A stretch of 64,000 nt of DNA from Chitinophaga sp. Cy-1792 (GTDB lineage: Bacteria; Bacteroidota; Bacteroidia; Chitinophagales; Chitinophagaceae), in assembly GCF_011752935.1 (NCBI RefSeq), contig NZ_VWWO01000001.1, positions 124,001 to 188,000 on the forward strand, in the 5' to 3' direction. Position 1 is the stretch's first letter; each line of letters starts with the position of its first letter. Of the stretch, positions 28,719 through 37,058 are shown in pieces. Under the pieces are notes generated by a model. The model was given only the letters and a program-made list of their open reading frames with translations. It was not told the origin of the DNA and made no database searches. The position numbers and the translations under genes were made by a program.

Positions 28719-30199
28719 AACTGGAAGTAGATCGGTATCATTGGCTGGGTGCTCTTCACCTGTACCAGCAGCCAGATAAAGGCTACCATTACAGCAACGC
28801 TGCCAGCAACAGGGATCTTTGCATAGAACCCTTCCAGTGAAAGCTCCGCTTTCGCCGGCATGAAATGCAGGATAAAGCCCAGGATCATCACCCAGAATAC
28901 TGCCGTATAACCGGTATAGAGCTCTGGCCAGATTTCTGGCTGGAAGTCGTATGCTATCTGGTGTATCAACGACCATGCATCATGGAAGGTGGATGCTTTA
29001 AAGAAAATCCAGCAGAAACATACAAAATGGAAAGTAAACAGGACACCCAGTACTTTCAGTAAGTTGCCCGACCAGCCGCTGAATTTGATCTGTTTCTTTC
29101 TCAGGTAGTCTATTCTTACCTTATCGATGGCCAGCATACTTCCGTGCATACCACCCCAGAAAATGAAGTTCCAGCTGGCGCCATGCCAGAAGCCCCCGAT
29201 AAGCATGGTCAGTCCGAGGTTGATGTACTGACGTACCTTTCCTTTACGGTTACCACCTAATGGAATATAGAGGTAATCACGCAGCCAGCTGGACAAAGAA
29301 ATATGCCAGCGACGCCAGAACTCAGTAATTGAACTGCTCTGGTAAGGAGAATCGAAGTTTGGCGGGATCTTGAAACCTGTCCAGCGGGCAATACCCAGCG
29401 CCATATCCGAGTAACCGGAGAAGTCGCAATAAATCACCAGGGCATAGCCATAAACTCCCAGGAGGCATTCCAGGCCGGTATGCTTGCTTGGGTCGTCGAA
29501 GATGTATTGTACAAAGTTCTGGTAGATGAAATCCGATATTACTATCTTCTTAAACAATCCACTGATAATCAAATACATACCCTTACCTATATCATTAGAT
29601 TCTATGAAATAGGGTTTAGAGATCTGCGGGATAAAATCAGCAGCACGAACGATAGGGCCCATCATCAGTTTAGGGAAAAACGAGAGGAAGAAGAGGTAAT
29701 CCATGAAATTATCCACGGGCTCGATTTCATCTCTGTAAACATCGATGGTATAGCTAAGATTTTCGAAGGTATAGAAAGAGATACCGATTGGTAAGATCAG
29801 CTTCAGTAAAGGGATATGACCGGCGGTCATATCATTGATCATACCGATAAAGAAGTTGGTGTACTTGAAATAGAACAGCAGTCCGAGATTGAGGACGATA
29901 CTGAATATCAGTAGTGTTTTCCGGAAAGACTTATCCTTCGATCGATGTATGGCCTTGGAAAGGTTAAAGTCTACGATGGCGGAAAGTATTACCAGGCCTA
30001 CATAGTATCCGCAGGCTTTATAGAAGAAGAACAGGGAGAAGAGTGTATAAACCCAGACTCTTCCTGCTTTGCTTTTGTGTACCGCCAGGTAGCACATCAG
30101 GAAAACAGCAAAGAAATAGAAGAAGAAAGCGCTATTGAAAAGCACCGGATCATTCGGGTCATAACGCAGCAGATTCAACAGCTTGTTGATGTCAATCAT
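28715..30199 (-). CDS. MBOAT-family O-acyltransferase, AlgI-like
   Basis: A 494-residue multi-helix membrane protein. The MBOAT signature region is clear: FWRRWHISLSSWLRDYLYIPLGGNRKG followed by the catalytic-histidine segment IGGFWHGASWNFIFWGG. Such proteins pass acetyl groups across the inner membrane to a periplasmic partner, as AlgI does for alginate and PatA for peptidoglycan. It starts 6 nt after the stop of an SGNH hydrolase gene, which with a second SGNH gene makes a complete acyl-transfer set. The acceptor (exopolysaccharide or cell wall) is unknown. Confidence 0.95.
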   Translation of the reverse strand: MIDINKLLNLLRYDPNDPVLFNSAFFFYFFAVFLMCYLAVHKSKAGRVWVYTLFSLFFFYKACGYYVGLVILSAIVDFNLSKAIHRSKDKSFRKTLLIFSIVLNLGLLFYFKYTNFFIGMINDMTAGHIPLLKLILPIGISFYTFENLSYTIDVYRDEIEPVDNFMDYLFFLSFFPKLMMGPIVRAADFIPQISKPYFIESNDIGKGMYLIISGLFKKIVISDFIYQNFVQYIFDDPSKHTGLECLLGVYGYALVIYCDFSGYSDMALGIARWTGFKIPPNFDSPYQSSSITEFWRRWHISLSSWLRDYLYIPLGGNRKGKVRQYINLGLTMLIGGFWHGASWNFIFWGGMHGSMLAIDKVRIDYLRKKQIKFSGWSGNLLKVLGVLFTFHFVCFCWIFFKASTFHDAWSLIHQIAYDFQPEIWPELYTGYTAVFWVMILGFILHFMPAKAELSLEGFYAKIPVAGSVAVMVAFIWLLVQVKSTQPMIPIYFQF

Positions 30200-30205
30200 T
30201 GGATG

Positions 30206-31459
30206 TTAGTATGTTTTCTTTGTTTCAGCCAGATATTTTCTATACGCTCCCTGTATAGCTTCGTTGAGCAGCTGTCCTTGCAGCTGGTAGCCTTTTACGC
30301 TGAAATGCACATGATCCGGGGCCCAGAGTTGACTGAACCGGGCACGTTGTATTTTGTTGACAGCATTAAAGTTCCAGCAGGCAAGTCCGTGTTCGCGGGC
30401 GTAGCCCTCGATTTGCGCAGATGCCATGGCGATATACGGGTTGGGAGTGACAGTGGTTTTGGCGTATTTTCTCCATTTACCATGTACCTTTTTGCGATAG
30501 CTGCTATGGGTTACACGCATACAATCGGGCGGGGTGGTCAGGAGGATACATACGGCGGGATTCTGTTCTCTGAACAGGGTGACCATTTTGTCGATTTCAT
30601 TTCTGAACGTCAACGCATCAAATCTGCCATAGGCTTCATTGGTACCCAGGGAGATGATCACCAGGTGTGGTTTCATGACAGCGGTTTGTGCCAGCAGGAT
30701 ATTACTGAAATCGTTGTAATGCTGGTACATGGCGCCATTGATGCCCACGCTGGAATAGATCAGGCCATGTTCGCCATTGCGCAGGTAAGCGCCATAGAAG
30801 CGGAATGGTCCTTTGGAAGTATTTTCAAATTTTACGGAGAATGTCTGTTGGAGTTCCTGGTAGGAAAGGGCTGCTCTTTGAATGGTAGGAGAACCAGTAA
30901 AGGGCATGGGGGTGACAACGATATCAGCCCCGTTGGAGATGACGTTTGAAGAATCATTTCCCGGATCGTAGAAGATATCGGCCTCATTGAAGGAGTTCTC
31001 GATAAAAGAATCCTGGCGGCCTAAAAAGCTTAATGAAGGGGAGTTGGTGTTGGTATTGATAACAATAGCGCCAGGGCCCAGTACCGGTGATTTATAGCGG
31101 TCAACTACCCTTTCGCTGTTCCATTTTACGGGACTGCTCCAGCGGTAATCTTCGGGGCCATTGGTTCCTGCAAGATTGTAGGGAAATACGAAGCCTCTGC
31201 CTGCGTTTCCAAATTGCTGCTGCATCATACCACCATTTGTTTGCGGGAAGTAACCTGCCTGCACATGGGAATCGCCCAGGTGGAGTATGGATACTACGCT
31301 GGTATCTGCATGCTGTAATAATTTGAAAACACGATATAAGGCTGAATCCTGCTGGATAGTATTATCGCCGTTGAAGGTGTTCTGCGCGCCGGCTTTAGAT
31401 CCTGCGAGCAGCATCACCAGGGCGATACTACTGAATATTGTTTTTCTGACCGTACTCAT
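30206..31459 (-). CDS. SGNH/GDSL-family periplasmic hydrolase or acyltransferase (second of pair)
   Basis: A 417-residue protein with a signal peptide (ending near SKAGAQ). SGNH blocks are visible: SILHLGDSHVQAG with the nucleophile Ser, the Asn block ISLGTNEAYG, and the catalytic Asp-His pair in APDHVHFS. In AlgX/AlgJ-type systems these proteins place the acetyl group delivered by the MBOAT partner on a sugar. The 5' end overlaps the upstream SGNH gene by 32 nt, and it ends 6 nt before the MBOAT gene, so translation is probably coupled. Confidence 0.92.
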   Translation of the reverse strand: MSTVRKTIFSSIALVMLLAGSKAGAQNTFNGDNTIQQDSALYRVFKLLQHADTSVVSILHLGDSHVQAGYFPQTNGGMMQQQFGNAGRGFVFPYNLAGTNGPEDYRWSSPVKWNSERVVDRYKSPVLGPGAIVINTNTNSPSLSFLGRQDSFIENSFNEADIFYDPGNDSSNVISNGADIVVTPMPFTGSPTIQRAALSYQELQQTFSVKFENTSKGPFRFYGAYLRNGEHGLIYSSVGINGAMYQHYNDFSNILLAQTAVMKPHLVIISLGTNEAYGRFDALTFRNEIDKMVTLFREQNPAVCILLTTPPDCMRVTHSSYRKKVHGKWRKYAKTTVTPNPYIAMASAQIEGYAREHGLACWNFNAVNKIQRARFSQLWAPDHVHFSVKGYQLQGQLLNEAIQGAYRKYLAETKKTY

Positions 31460-32867
31460 TCATAATAGCTTTATACAGCAGCGCCGCTACTTTAGACGCT
31501 CCCAGTCTGTTAAAATGTGTGTAATCCTTGTTCGCACCAGGGGTATCACTTTCTACCCACTTCACCATTGATCCTTCACCACCCATTGCTGCATACAAGT
31601 TCCAGTAGGCGGTACCATGTTGTGCCGCCAGCTCGTGTTGCACAGATAACAGCGCTTCTACACCGGGAGCCGTAACGTAATGATCACCTTTTCTGTACGA
31701 CTTATCGGCGGTACCGATGATCAGGAAGGAAGTTCCCGGGAAGTCGTTTCGGAGGTTGTCCATTACTTTGGTCATCGGGCGTTCGTACCAGCTATAGTCT
31801 GTCAGTTCCGGCTTCCAAAGTACATTGGCGCCATAGTGCAGTACTACGAGGTCGTACGGGCGTTCTTCCTGCATTTTTTTGACCATATCAGCGGAAAGGT
31901 GTCCTAATTCAACGCCGCTGATTCCTCTGAAGGAGTAGTTGTCGACATAGATACCGTTATCACTTTCGAAGCACACGCCGTAAAGAGGGCTTTGTGTGCC
32001 GCTGGCATATTTGATGGTCATTCCCTGCTGACCTGTATCGAGGCGCAGGTCTAATTTGTTTACAGCATCGTTACCGGCAAGCGTGTAGGCTTTGTCGTTA
32101 ACGGTGATGCCTGTACCGGCGGATGGTCCGTAGAGTACTTCCACTTCATCGAATTTATCGAGGCGTGGTTTCTTTACGGGTGAATATTTTGCCCAGCTGC
32201 TGGAAGACGGCACGAAGGTGTGTCCCGACAGGCCGAGGGCAATATTTGCTGGTGGATCTTTCTTATAACTGTAGTCTGTCCAGTCTTTGGAGAAAGTATG
32301 CGTGATCGTTGTTCTGAACGACGCCACAACGGAGGTGATAGGAACGAATCCTACTCCCTGTCCGCCAAAGAATAGCTGGAGACTGTCTCTCAGGTCACCT
32401 GTGATGAGGTCACCTTCGATCATGGAATCGCCGAAATAGGCGATACGAACTTTTTTACGTTTGCCTGCTTTCAGGTCGGCGAGGGCCTGGAGGAAAGCGT
32501 GCATACCGGCGCCATCTTCCCCGTATTGTGCAGCAGCATACTGCATAATACCGGTATACGACATATAGTCGTGGTGTGCATCCGGATTTGGCAACGTCGT
32601 TACTGCACCTGTGCTGTCTTTTACTTTGACAACAGAGTCAGTTGCAGCAGCAGGCCTGCCATCTCCGGTATTACCGGCTAGGGCAGGCCTGTTTTTATCT
32701 TCAACTGGTGAAGTCCTGATATCGGACAACATATCCAGTTTTCTGAATTGAAAATCCTTAAATGAAAAGCTGTAGTTCAGCTGGGATAAAGCCACTAAGC
32801 AAGCCAATGATCCTGCTATAATTAAGAACGGATAGGCTGCCTTATTCTTGCCAGGCATATTATTCAT
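31428..32867 (-). CDS. SGNH/GDSL-family protein with N-terminal membrane anchor (first of pair)
   Basis: A 479-residue protein. Residues about 10-30 form a membrane anchor (AYPFLIIAGSLACLVALS), followed by a low-complexity linker and then the SGNH domain: RIAYFGDSMIEGD, the Gly-Asn block VLHYGANVLW, and the Asp-His pair in NKDYTHFNRLG. A jelly-roll-like insert (about 230-330) lies between the first two blocks, as in other carbohydrate O-acyl enzymes. It is a paralogue of the next gene and part of the same operon. The start could also be the second Met (MPGKNK). Confidence 0.9.
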   Translation of the reverse strand: MNNMPGKNKAAYPFLIIAGSLACLVALSQLNYSFSFKDFQFRKLDMLSDIRTSPVEDKNRPALAGNTGDGRPAAATDSVVKVKDSTGAVTTLPNPDAHHDYMSYTGIMQYAAAQYGEDGAGMHAFLQALADLKAGKRKKVRIAYFGDSMIEGDLITGDLRDSLQLFFGGQGVGFVPITSVVASFRTTITHTFSKDWTDYSYKKDPPANIALGLSGHTFVPSSSSWAKYSPVKKPRLDKFDEVEVLYGPSAGTGITVNDKAYTLAGNDAVNKLDLRLDTGQQGMTIKYASGTQSPLYGVCFESDNGIYVDNYSFRGISGVELGHLSADMVKKMQEERPYDLVVLHYGANVLWKPELTDYSWYERPMTKVMDNLRNDFPGTSFLIIGTADKSYRKGDHYVTAPGVEALLSVQHELAAQHGTAYWNLYAAMGGEGSMVKWVESDTPGANKDYTHFNRLGASKVAALLYKAIMNEYGQKNNIQ

Positions 32868-32918
32868 GAACGGTTAGCATACTCTCGACTACATCCTGAC
32901 AGACAAGTGGCTTCCGAA

Positions 32919-33512
32919 TCAGGATCCTCTTGCCACATCCATGGCTGCGTCCAGCTTGTAAAGTTTGTAACGATTAATAATAGATGTCACACGTCTGATC
33001 CATTCCTGGCCTGCAGAAGAGTATCCGCTATGGTTCATTTTCTGAAGCCATGTGCTGTACTCTGTGCTACCTTTCATCTGACTGAACCATTTTTTCTGGG
33101 TCAGGAGTTGAACGAAATGCTCATAAGATGCCACATCAGACAGGTACTGTTTGTAAACAGAACGATGTCCAGGGTTAGTCTGAGACAGGTTATTTTTACC
33201 TACAATGCCAAAGTGATTATGCAGCAATTTAGCACTTTTACTCGTACCAGTACCTGATTCCAGCATTGCAATTCCAAGAATTACGCTGGCAGGTATCCCT
33301 GTTTCCTGCATCAATTCAATAGAAACAGGTTTAAATTTCTTCAAATAATTGTCTGTGGACTGTTGCGCAAACCCAACATTGCTGAGCATTGTCAATAATA
33401 ACACCGCACATATCCAGGCTCCTGCTTTGCTCTTGTAGAATTTTATCATTCTCATTAGCTTAGTGTTAGTGGTTGTTACAGGTGATGATTTCTTGTTTGT
33501 TTTCAGCATCAT
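32919..33512 (-). CDS. Glucosaminidase-domain peptidoglycan hydrolase
   Basis: A 197-residue exported enzyme of the FlgJ/LytG type (GH73-like). The catalytic Glu lies in ILGIAMLESGTGTS. The fold continues with HNHFGIVG, VYKQYLSDVASYEHFVQLLT and the C-terminal SSAGQEWIRRVTSIINRYKL. It cuts the glycan chain of peptidoglycan. The signal peptide is long if the first Met is used; a start at MRMIKFYKSKAG (33455) gives a conventional leader. It lies 51 nt before the SGNH/MBOAT genes on the same strand and may belong to that operon, which hints that the acyl acceptor is in the cell wall. Confidence 0.9.
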   Translation of the reverse strand: MMLKTNKKSSPVTTTNTKLMRMIKFYKSKAGAWICAVLLLTMLSNVGFAQQSTDNYLKKFKPVSIELMQETGIPASVILGIAMLESGTGTSKSAKLLHNHFGIVGKNNLSQTNPGHRSVYKQYLSDVASYEHFVQLLTQKKWFSQMKGSTEYSTWLQKMNHSGYSSAGQEWIRRVTSIINRYKLYKLDAAMDVARGS

Positions 33513-33652
33513 TTCTTACCTCACATATCAACGATGATCACACATCGCAATATTACTTTAAAAAATTAAATAATACGTCTTCTCTCTTCTCTAAAGTCTC
33601 TCTAAAGTTTCCGTTAATGTCTTGTTAATAATATTGTACCATTAATTGCAGT

Positions 33653-33696
33653 AATCCCCTTTGATGCAGTTTTTAGAAACTATACCAAAGGGGATT
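33653..33696. terminator. Hairpin downstream of aspS
   Basis: Perfect 11-bp arms AATCCCCTTTG (33653-33663) and CAAAGGGGATT (33686-33696) with a 22-nt loop. It lies 40 nt after the aspS stop codon (minus). The T-run TTT follows on the plus strand, not the minus strand, so it does not fit a textbook terminator for aspS, and there is no plus-strand gene upstream. Confidence 0.5.
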
Positions 33697-33736
33697 TTTC
33701 TGTTTGACAGGCGGTAATTTGCAATTACTATGCCAG

Positions 33737-35491
33737 TTATTCCTTTATCAGGCTGATGCGAAGCTCGTCCAGCTGGTGCTGATCGATAGCTGAAGGCGCG
33801 TCCAGCATGACATCGCGGCCAGAATTATTTTTAGGGAATGCGATAAAATCGCGGATGCTTTCACTGCCACCCAAAAGCGAGCACAAGCGGTCAAATCCGA
33901 GGGCAATACCTCCGTGTGGAGGTGCTCCATATTCAAATGCTCCCAGCAGGAAGCCGAATTTATGAGCAGCCTCTTCCTTAGTCATACCTAAAGCAGCAAA
34001 CATTTTCTCCTGCAGGTCGCGTTGGAAGATACGGATAGAACCACCACCGATTTCGGTACCGTTCAGTACGATATCGTAAGCATTTGCTTTGATCTTAGCG
34101 TACTGAGACATATCATCCATCAGGGCGATCTGCTCCGGTTTAGGCGAAGTGAACGGATGGTGACGGGCTACCCAGCGGTTTTCTTCTTCTGCATATTCAA
34201 ATAATGGGAAGTCGATCACCCAGAGTGGCGCAAACACGTTTTTATCTCTAAAGCCGAGGCGTTCACCCATTTCCAGGCGTAAAGTACTCATTGCCTGACG
34301 GGTACGGCTTTCTTTACCGGCCAGTACCAGGATCAGGTCGCCAGGCTCAGCCTTGGTAACTTCTACCCATTTTTTCAGTTCATCTTCGTTGAAGAACTTA
34401 TCTACTGAGCTTTTCAGACTGCCATCTGCACCATATTTAACATAGATGAGCCCGCTCATACCGATCTGCGGGCGTTTTACCCAGTCGGTCAGTTCATCCA
34501 GTTGCTTACGGGTATATTCAGCACAGCCTTTGGCAGCGATCGCTACCACGAGCTCTGCGTCATCAAATACCTTAAAGCCTTTATTTTTAACGGTATCGTT
34601 CAGGGTAGCCAGTTTCATTTCGAAACGGATATCCGGTTTATCGTTACCATAATATTCCATGGCATCGTCCCAGGTCATGCGAGGGAAGGCGTAATCCAGA
34701 TCTATACCTTTGATTTCTTTGAAGATATACTTCACCATATTTTCAAAAGTAAAGAGGATATCTTCCTGCTCCACGAAGCTCATTTCACAGTCAATCTGTG
34801 TAAACTCCGGCTGACGGTCAGCACGTAAGTCCTCATCGCGGAAACATTTAACGATCTGGTAGTAGCGGTCATAACCACTCACCATCAGCAGTTGCTTGAA
34901 GGTTTGCGGAGATTGTGGCAAAGCGTAGAACTCGTTAGGGTTCATACGGCTAGGCACCACGAAATCGCGGGCTCCTTCCGGCGTTGATTTGATCAGGAAA
35001 GGAGTTTCTATATCCATAAAACCTTGCGTATGAAGGTAGTTGCGTGCAGCACGGCCTACATTATAGCGCAGTTCGAGGTTCTGTTTAACGGCATTTCTAC
35101 GCAGGTCCAGGTAGCGGTATTTCATACGCAGCTCATCGCCTCCGTCCGTATCATCCGTTAAGGTGAAAGGCGGGGTTTTAGATTCGTTCAGGATTTTGAA
35201 CGATTTAACGGCGATTTCGATATCTCCGGTAGGGAGATTCGGATTTTTACTGGAACGCTCGGAAACATTACCCGTAACCTGGATAACGAATTCACGGCCA
35301 AGAGGTTGGTCCTCCAGCTGAGCAATTAGGTCTTCACCAAATAACAGCTGGGTAATGCCATAACGGTCGCGCAGGTCCACGAAAGACATGCCTTTACCAA
35401 ATTTCCTGACTGTTTGTACCCATCCGGCCAGTGTAACTTCCTGACCTACCTGTTCCATTCTTAGCTCACCGCAAGTGTGCGTCCTGTACAT
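33737..35491 (-). CDS. aspS: Aspartyl-tRNA synthetase
   Basis: A 584-residue class II synthetase of the bacterial type. The N-terminal OB-fold binds the anticodon ([40 protein letters not shown]). The catalytic core has motif 2 ([20 protein letters not shown]), the bacterial GAD insertion (about 290-430) and motif 3 ([13 protein letters not shown]). It charges tRNA-Asp; tRNA-Asn charging too cannot be excluded from sequence. A -7 element lies about 100 nt upstream. Confidence 0.98.
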   Translation of the reverse strand: MYRTHTCGELRMEQVGQEVTLAGWVQTVRKFGKGMSFVDLRDRYGITQLLFGEDLIAQLEDQPLGREFVIQVTGNVSERSSKNPNLPTGDIEIAVKSFKILNESKTPPFTLTDDTDGGDELRMKYRYLDLRRNAVKQNLELRYNVGRAARNYLHTQGFMDIETPFLIKSTPEGARDFVVPSRMNPNEFYALPQSPQTFKQLLMVSGYDRYYQIVKCFRDEDLRADRQPEFTQIDCEMSFVEQEDILFTFENMVKYIFKEIKGIDLDYAFPRMTWDDAMEYYGNDKPDIRFEMKLATLNDTVKNKGFKVFDDAELVVAIAAKGCAEYTRKQLDELTDWVKRPQIGMSGLIYVKYGADGSLKSSVDKFFNEDELKKWVEVTKAEPGDLILVLAGKESRTRQAMSTLRLEMGERLGFRDKNVFAPLWVIDFPLFEYAEEENRWVARHHPFTSPKPEQIALMDDMSQYAKIKANAYDIVLNGTEIGGGSIRIFQRDLQEKMFAALGMTKEEAAHKFGFLLGAFEYGAPPHGGIALGFDRLCSLLGGSESIRDFIAFPKNNSGRDVMLDAPSAIDQHQLDELRISLIKE

Positions 35492-35593
35492 GCGTAAAAA
35501 ATTGATTTTAATAGTTTTATGGTAGAAAGCCGGGATAGCCGTTCACTGTTTCTGACCACTTTTCCAGCGCCTCAGCCATACCAACAAGGGTAG

Positions 35594-35601
35594 CAAATAT
35601 A
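35594..35601 (-). promoter_or_regulatory. -7 element upstream of aspS
   Basis: TATATTTG on the minus strand (TAnnTTTG), about 100 nt before the aspS ATG. No clear -33 element. It lies between the FAD oxidoreductase stop and aspS. Confidence 0.4.
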
Positions 35602-35619
35602 CACTTTGATCGCTGGATT

Positions 35620-36684
35620 TTAGCCCCGGCCCATGTTAAAATATCTGTTTACATCCACTTCCGGCATCAATTTGACCTCTCCGGCAAGCACATCCGTAAA
35701 ATGAGCCGCCATAAAGGGCGCCAATGAGCAACCTTTGGTTCCCAGCCCGTTAAAGATGCCGATTACCGGAAATTCGGGATGAAATCCTATCATCGGACGC
35801 CTGTCGTTGCCCGAAGGGCGAACCGCTGCCAGGTGTCCCACTACATCATATGGCACCTTTAATAACTGACGCAGCTTTTCTTCTAAATGGTCCCGCTGTA
35901 CCCAGGTCGGCTGCTCATCTACATAGTCCCAGACAAACGAAGACCCAGCCCAGAAAGTTCCATCTTCCTGAGGAACTAACGTAATGCTTTTTTTAATAAT
36001 GTCTGAGGTTTCAAGTCCGGGTACTTTTATTTGTAGCACTTCTCCTTTATTAGGCAGAAACTTAATCTTCTCAAAATAAGGATTTCGTGCGGTAGCCATC
36101 CCATCACAAAAAATAATCTTTTGGGCAGATATTTCCCCGTACTGTACACCAGATGGATTGATTACCAGTTTATTAAGATCAAAGGTTTCTTCCAGTAAGG
36201 CGCCCTCAGCGGCTAAAAGTGCCCTGTATGCCGGCAGAAAAGCTCTCAGATTGACAGTAGCGCCAAAAATGATAGCGGCCCCAAAAGGTTGTTGCAAATA
36301 CGCCTCATATTGTAGCGATTCGGGAACAGCGGTGTATTTATCCGTTAAACCCTTGCTCACCTTGGCATCGAAGGCTTCTTTCAGCTGAAGTGACGGAAAT
36401 ACGTTCCACAATTGCCTTTCGGTTAATATATTTATATTCAGTAATGCAGACAATTCGGCATATGTCGATTTGGCAAACGGAAATATCTCGTCATATAACC
36501 AGGCCGGTTCAAATCTTCTCCCCGACACCGGATTAATGATGCCCGCTGCTACCCTCGACGCACTGTTGAATTTTGCATCATCTATCACCAGTACTTTATA
36601 GCCACGCTGCCGCAGGAACCAACTCAACATAGTGCCTGCAATGCCTTGCCCGATAATTATATAATCTACCTGCTTCATCTTCAC
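35620..36684 (-). CDS. FAD-dependent oxidoreductase, DAO family
   Basis: A 354-residue flavoprotein. The N-terminal Rossmann motif is DYIIIGQGIAGTMLSWFL (Gly12, Gly14, Gly17) with an acidic end to strand 2 (VLVIDD). Further family features are RVAAGIINPVSGRRF, a second nucleotide-contact strand IIFCDGMA, and the C-terminal AAVRPSGNDRRPMIGFHP and GIFNGLGTKGCSLAPF. This is the D-amino-acid oxidase/glycine oxidase superfamily, also used as the C-terminal half of MnmC; the substrate is not clear. It is upstream of aspS on the same strand with a 128-nt gap and divergent from the tRNA-like locus. Confidence 0.92.
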   Translation of the reverse strand: MKMKQVDYIIIGQGIAGTMLSWFLRQRGYKVLVIDDAKFNSASRVAAGIINPVSGRRFEPAWLYDEIFPFAKSTYAELSALLNINILTERQLWNVFPSLQLKEAFDAKVSKGLTDKYTAVPESLQYEAYLQQPFGAAIIFGATVNLRAFLPAYRALLAAEGALLEETFDLNKLVINPSGVQYGEISAQKIIFCDGMATARNPYFEKIKFLPNKGEVLQIKVPGLETSDIIKKSITLVPQEDGTFWAGSSFVWDYVDEQPTWVQRDHLEEKLRQLLKVPYDVVGHLAAVRPSGNDRRPMIGFHPEFPVIGIFNGLGTKGCSLAPFMAAHFTDVLAGEVKLMPEVDVNRYFNMGRG

Positions 36685-36807
36685 GAAGGTATTAATACTA
36701 ATAATTGTTTTTATGCACTGTTCTTCTCTCTAAAAAAATATCTCTTACAACACAATACTGGTAAAGGTTTCCATCTATCTAACTAAAATATTTTTTAGAA
36801 AAATTTA

Positions 36808-36832
36808 TATGCGCAAAAAGACTGCGCACATA
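36808..36832. promoter_or_regulatory. Inverted repeat upstream of the tRNA-like locus
   Basis: TGCGCA occurs at 36810-36815 and 36823-36828, 13 nt apart, within the larger near-palindrome TATGCGCA...TGCGCACATA. It sits in the divergent region between the FAD oxidoreductase and the tRNA-like gene and could be an operator. It is immediately followed by copy 1 of the GGTCAA repeat. Confidence 0.4.
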
Positions 36833-36834
36833 GG

Positions 36835-36881
36835 TGGACATCTTTGTATTATCGGAAGCGGTCAAAGAAAAGTTACTTCAA
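36835..36881 (+). repeat. Copy 1 of TGGACA...GGTCAA-N7-TTACTTC repeat
   Basis: TGGACA (36835-36840), 19 nt, GGTCAA (36860-36865), 7 nt, TTACTTC (36873-36879), N, A. The same spaced words recur inside the tRNA-like gene (36955-37003) and, for the second part, at 37059-37080. It ends 46 nt before the tRNA-like gene. Confidence 0.7.
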
Positions 36882-36927
36882 CTTCACTGTTAATGAAATA
36901 CTTTCCTGATTACCGCAGAAGGTCGAC

Positions 36928-37046
36928 AAAGCAGTAGCTCAGTTGGTAGAGCAATGGACAAAAATTTTAAAATTACCATCAGGTCAATTAAAATTTACTT
37001 CCAGCTTATAACCCATAGGTCGTTGGTTCGAGTCCAACCTGCTTTG
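36928..37046 (+). tRNA. tRNA-like gene interrupted by a 46-nt insert; anticodon UAU if insert is removed
   Basis: Acceptor stem AAAGCAG (36928-36934) pairs perfectly with CTGCTTT (37039-37045); C36927-G37046 can make an eighth pair. U8-A9, D stem GCTC/GAGC (36937-36940, 36949-36952) and D loop AGTTGGTA are canonical. T arm GTTGG-TTCGAGT-CCAAC (37022-37038) fits the TTCRANY loop rule, and the variable loop is AGGTC. The anticodon stem starts ATGG (36954-36957), then an extra 46 nt follow before G37004, loop CTTATAA and CCCAT (37012-37016). Without the insert the stem is a perfect AUGGG/CCCAU and the anticodon is UAU (Ile codon AUA). No CCA is encoded. It is either an intron-bearing tRNA or a tRNA-shaped noncoding RNA. 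A group I intron is excluded by size. Confidence 0.8.
36958..37003 (+). other. 46-nt insert in the anticodon stem of the tRNA-like gene (contains repeat copy 2)
   Basis: The insert lies between tRNA positions 30 and 31, and its boundaries are unique if the standard tRNA is to be restored. It is very AT-rich and folds on itself: AAATTTT (36962-36968) with AAAATTT (36990-36996), AATT (36971-36974) with AATT (36986-36989), ACC (36975-36977) with GGT (36982-36984), and a 4-nt tip. Its 3' half is GGTCAA (36982-36987), 7 nt, TTACTTC (36995-37001), N, A, the same words as copies 1 and 3. In the uncut RNA, UGGA (36955-36958) can pair with UCCA (37000-37003), which competes with the anticodon stem. 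Confidence 0.75.
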
Positions 37047-37058
37047 CAAAGTGATGAA

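Noticed and set aside
29945..30949. 334-codon plus-strand frame
   Set aside because: Antisense to the MBOAT and SGNH genes, whose motifs and operon spacing are convincing.
35809..35819. GCCC-GAA-GGGC mini-hairpin resembling the tips of the double-hairpin blocks
   Set aside because: Only 4 bp and inside the FAD oxidoreductase coding sequence; likely chance.
36958..37003. Group I or group II intron in the tRNA-like gene
   Set aside because: 46 nt is far too short for any self-splicing core, and no conserved intron motifs are present.
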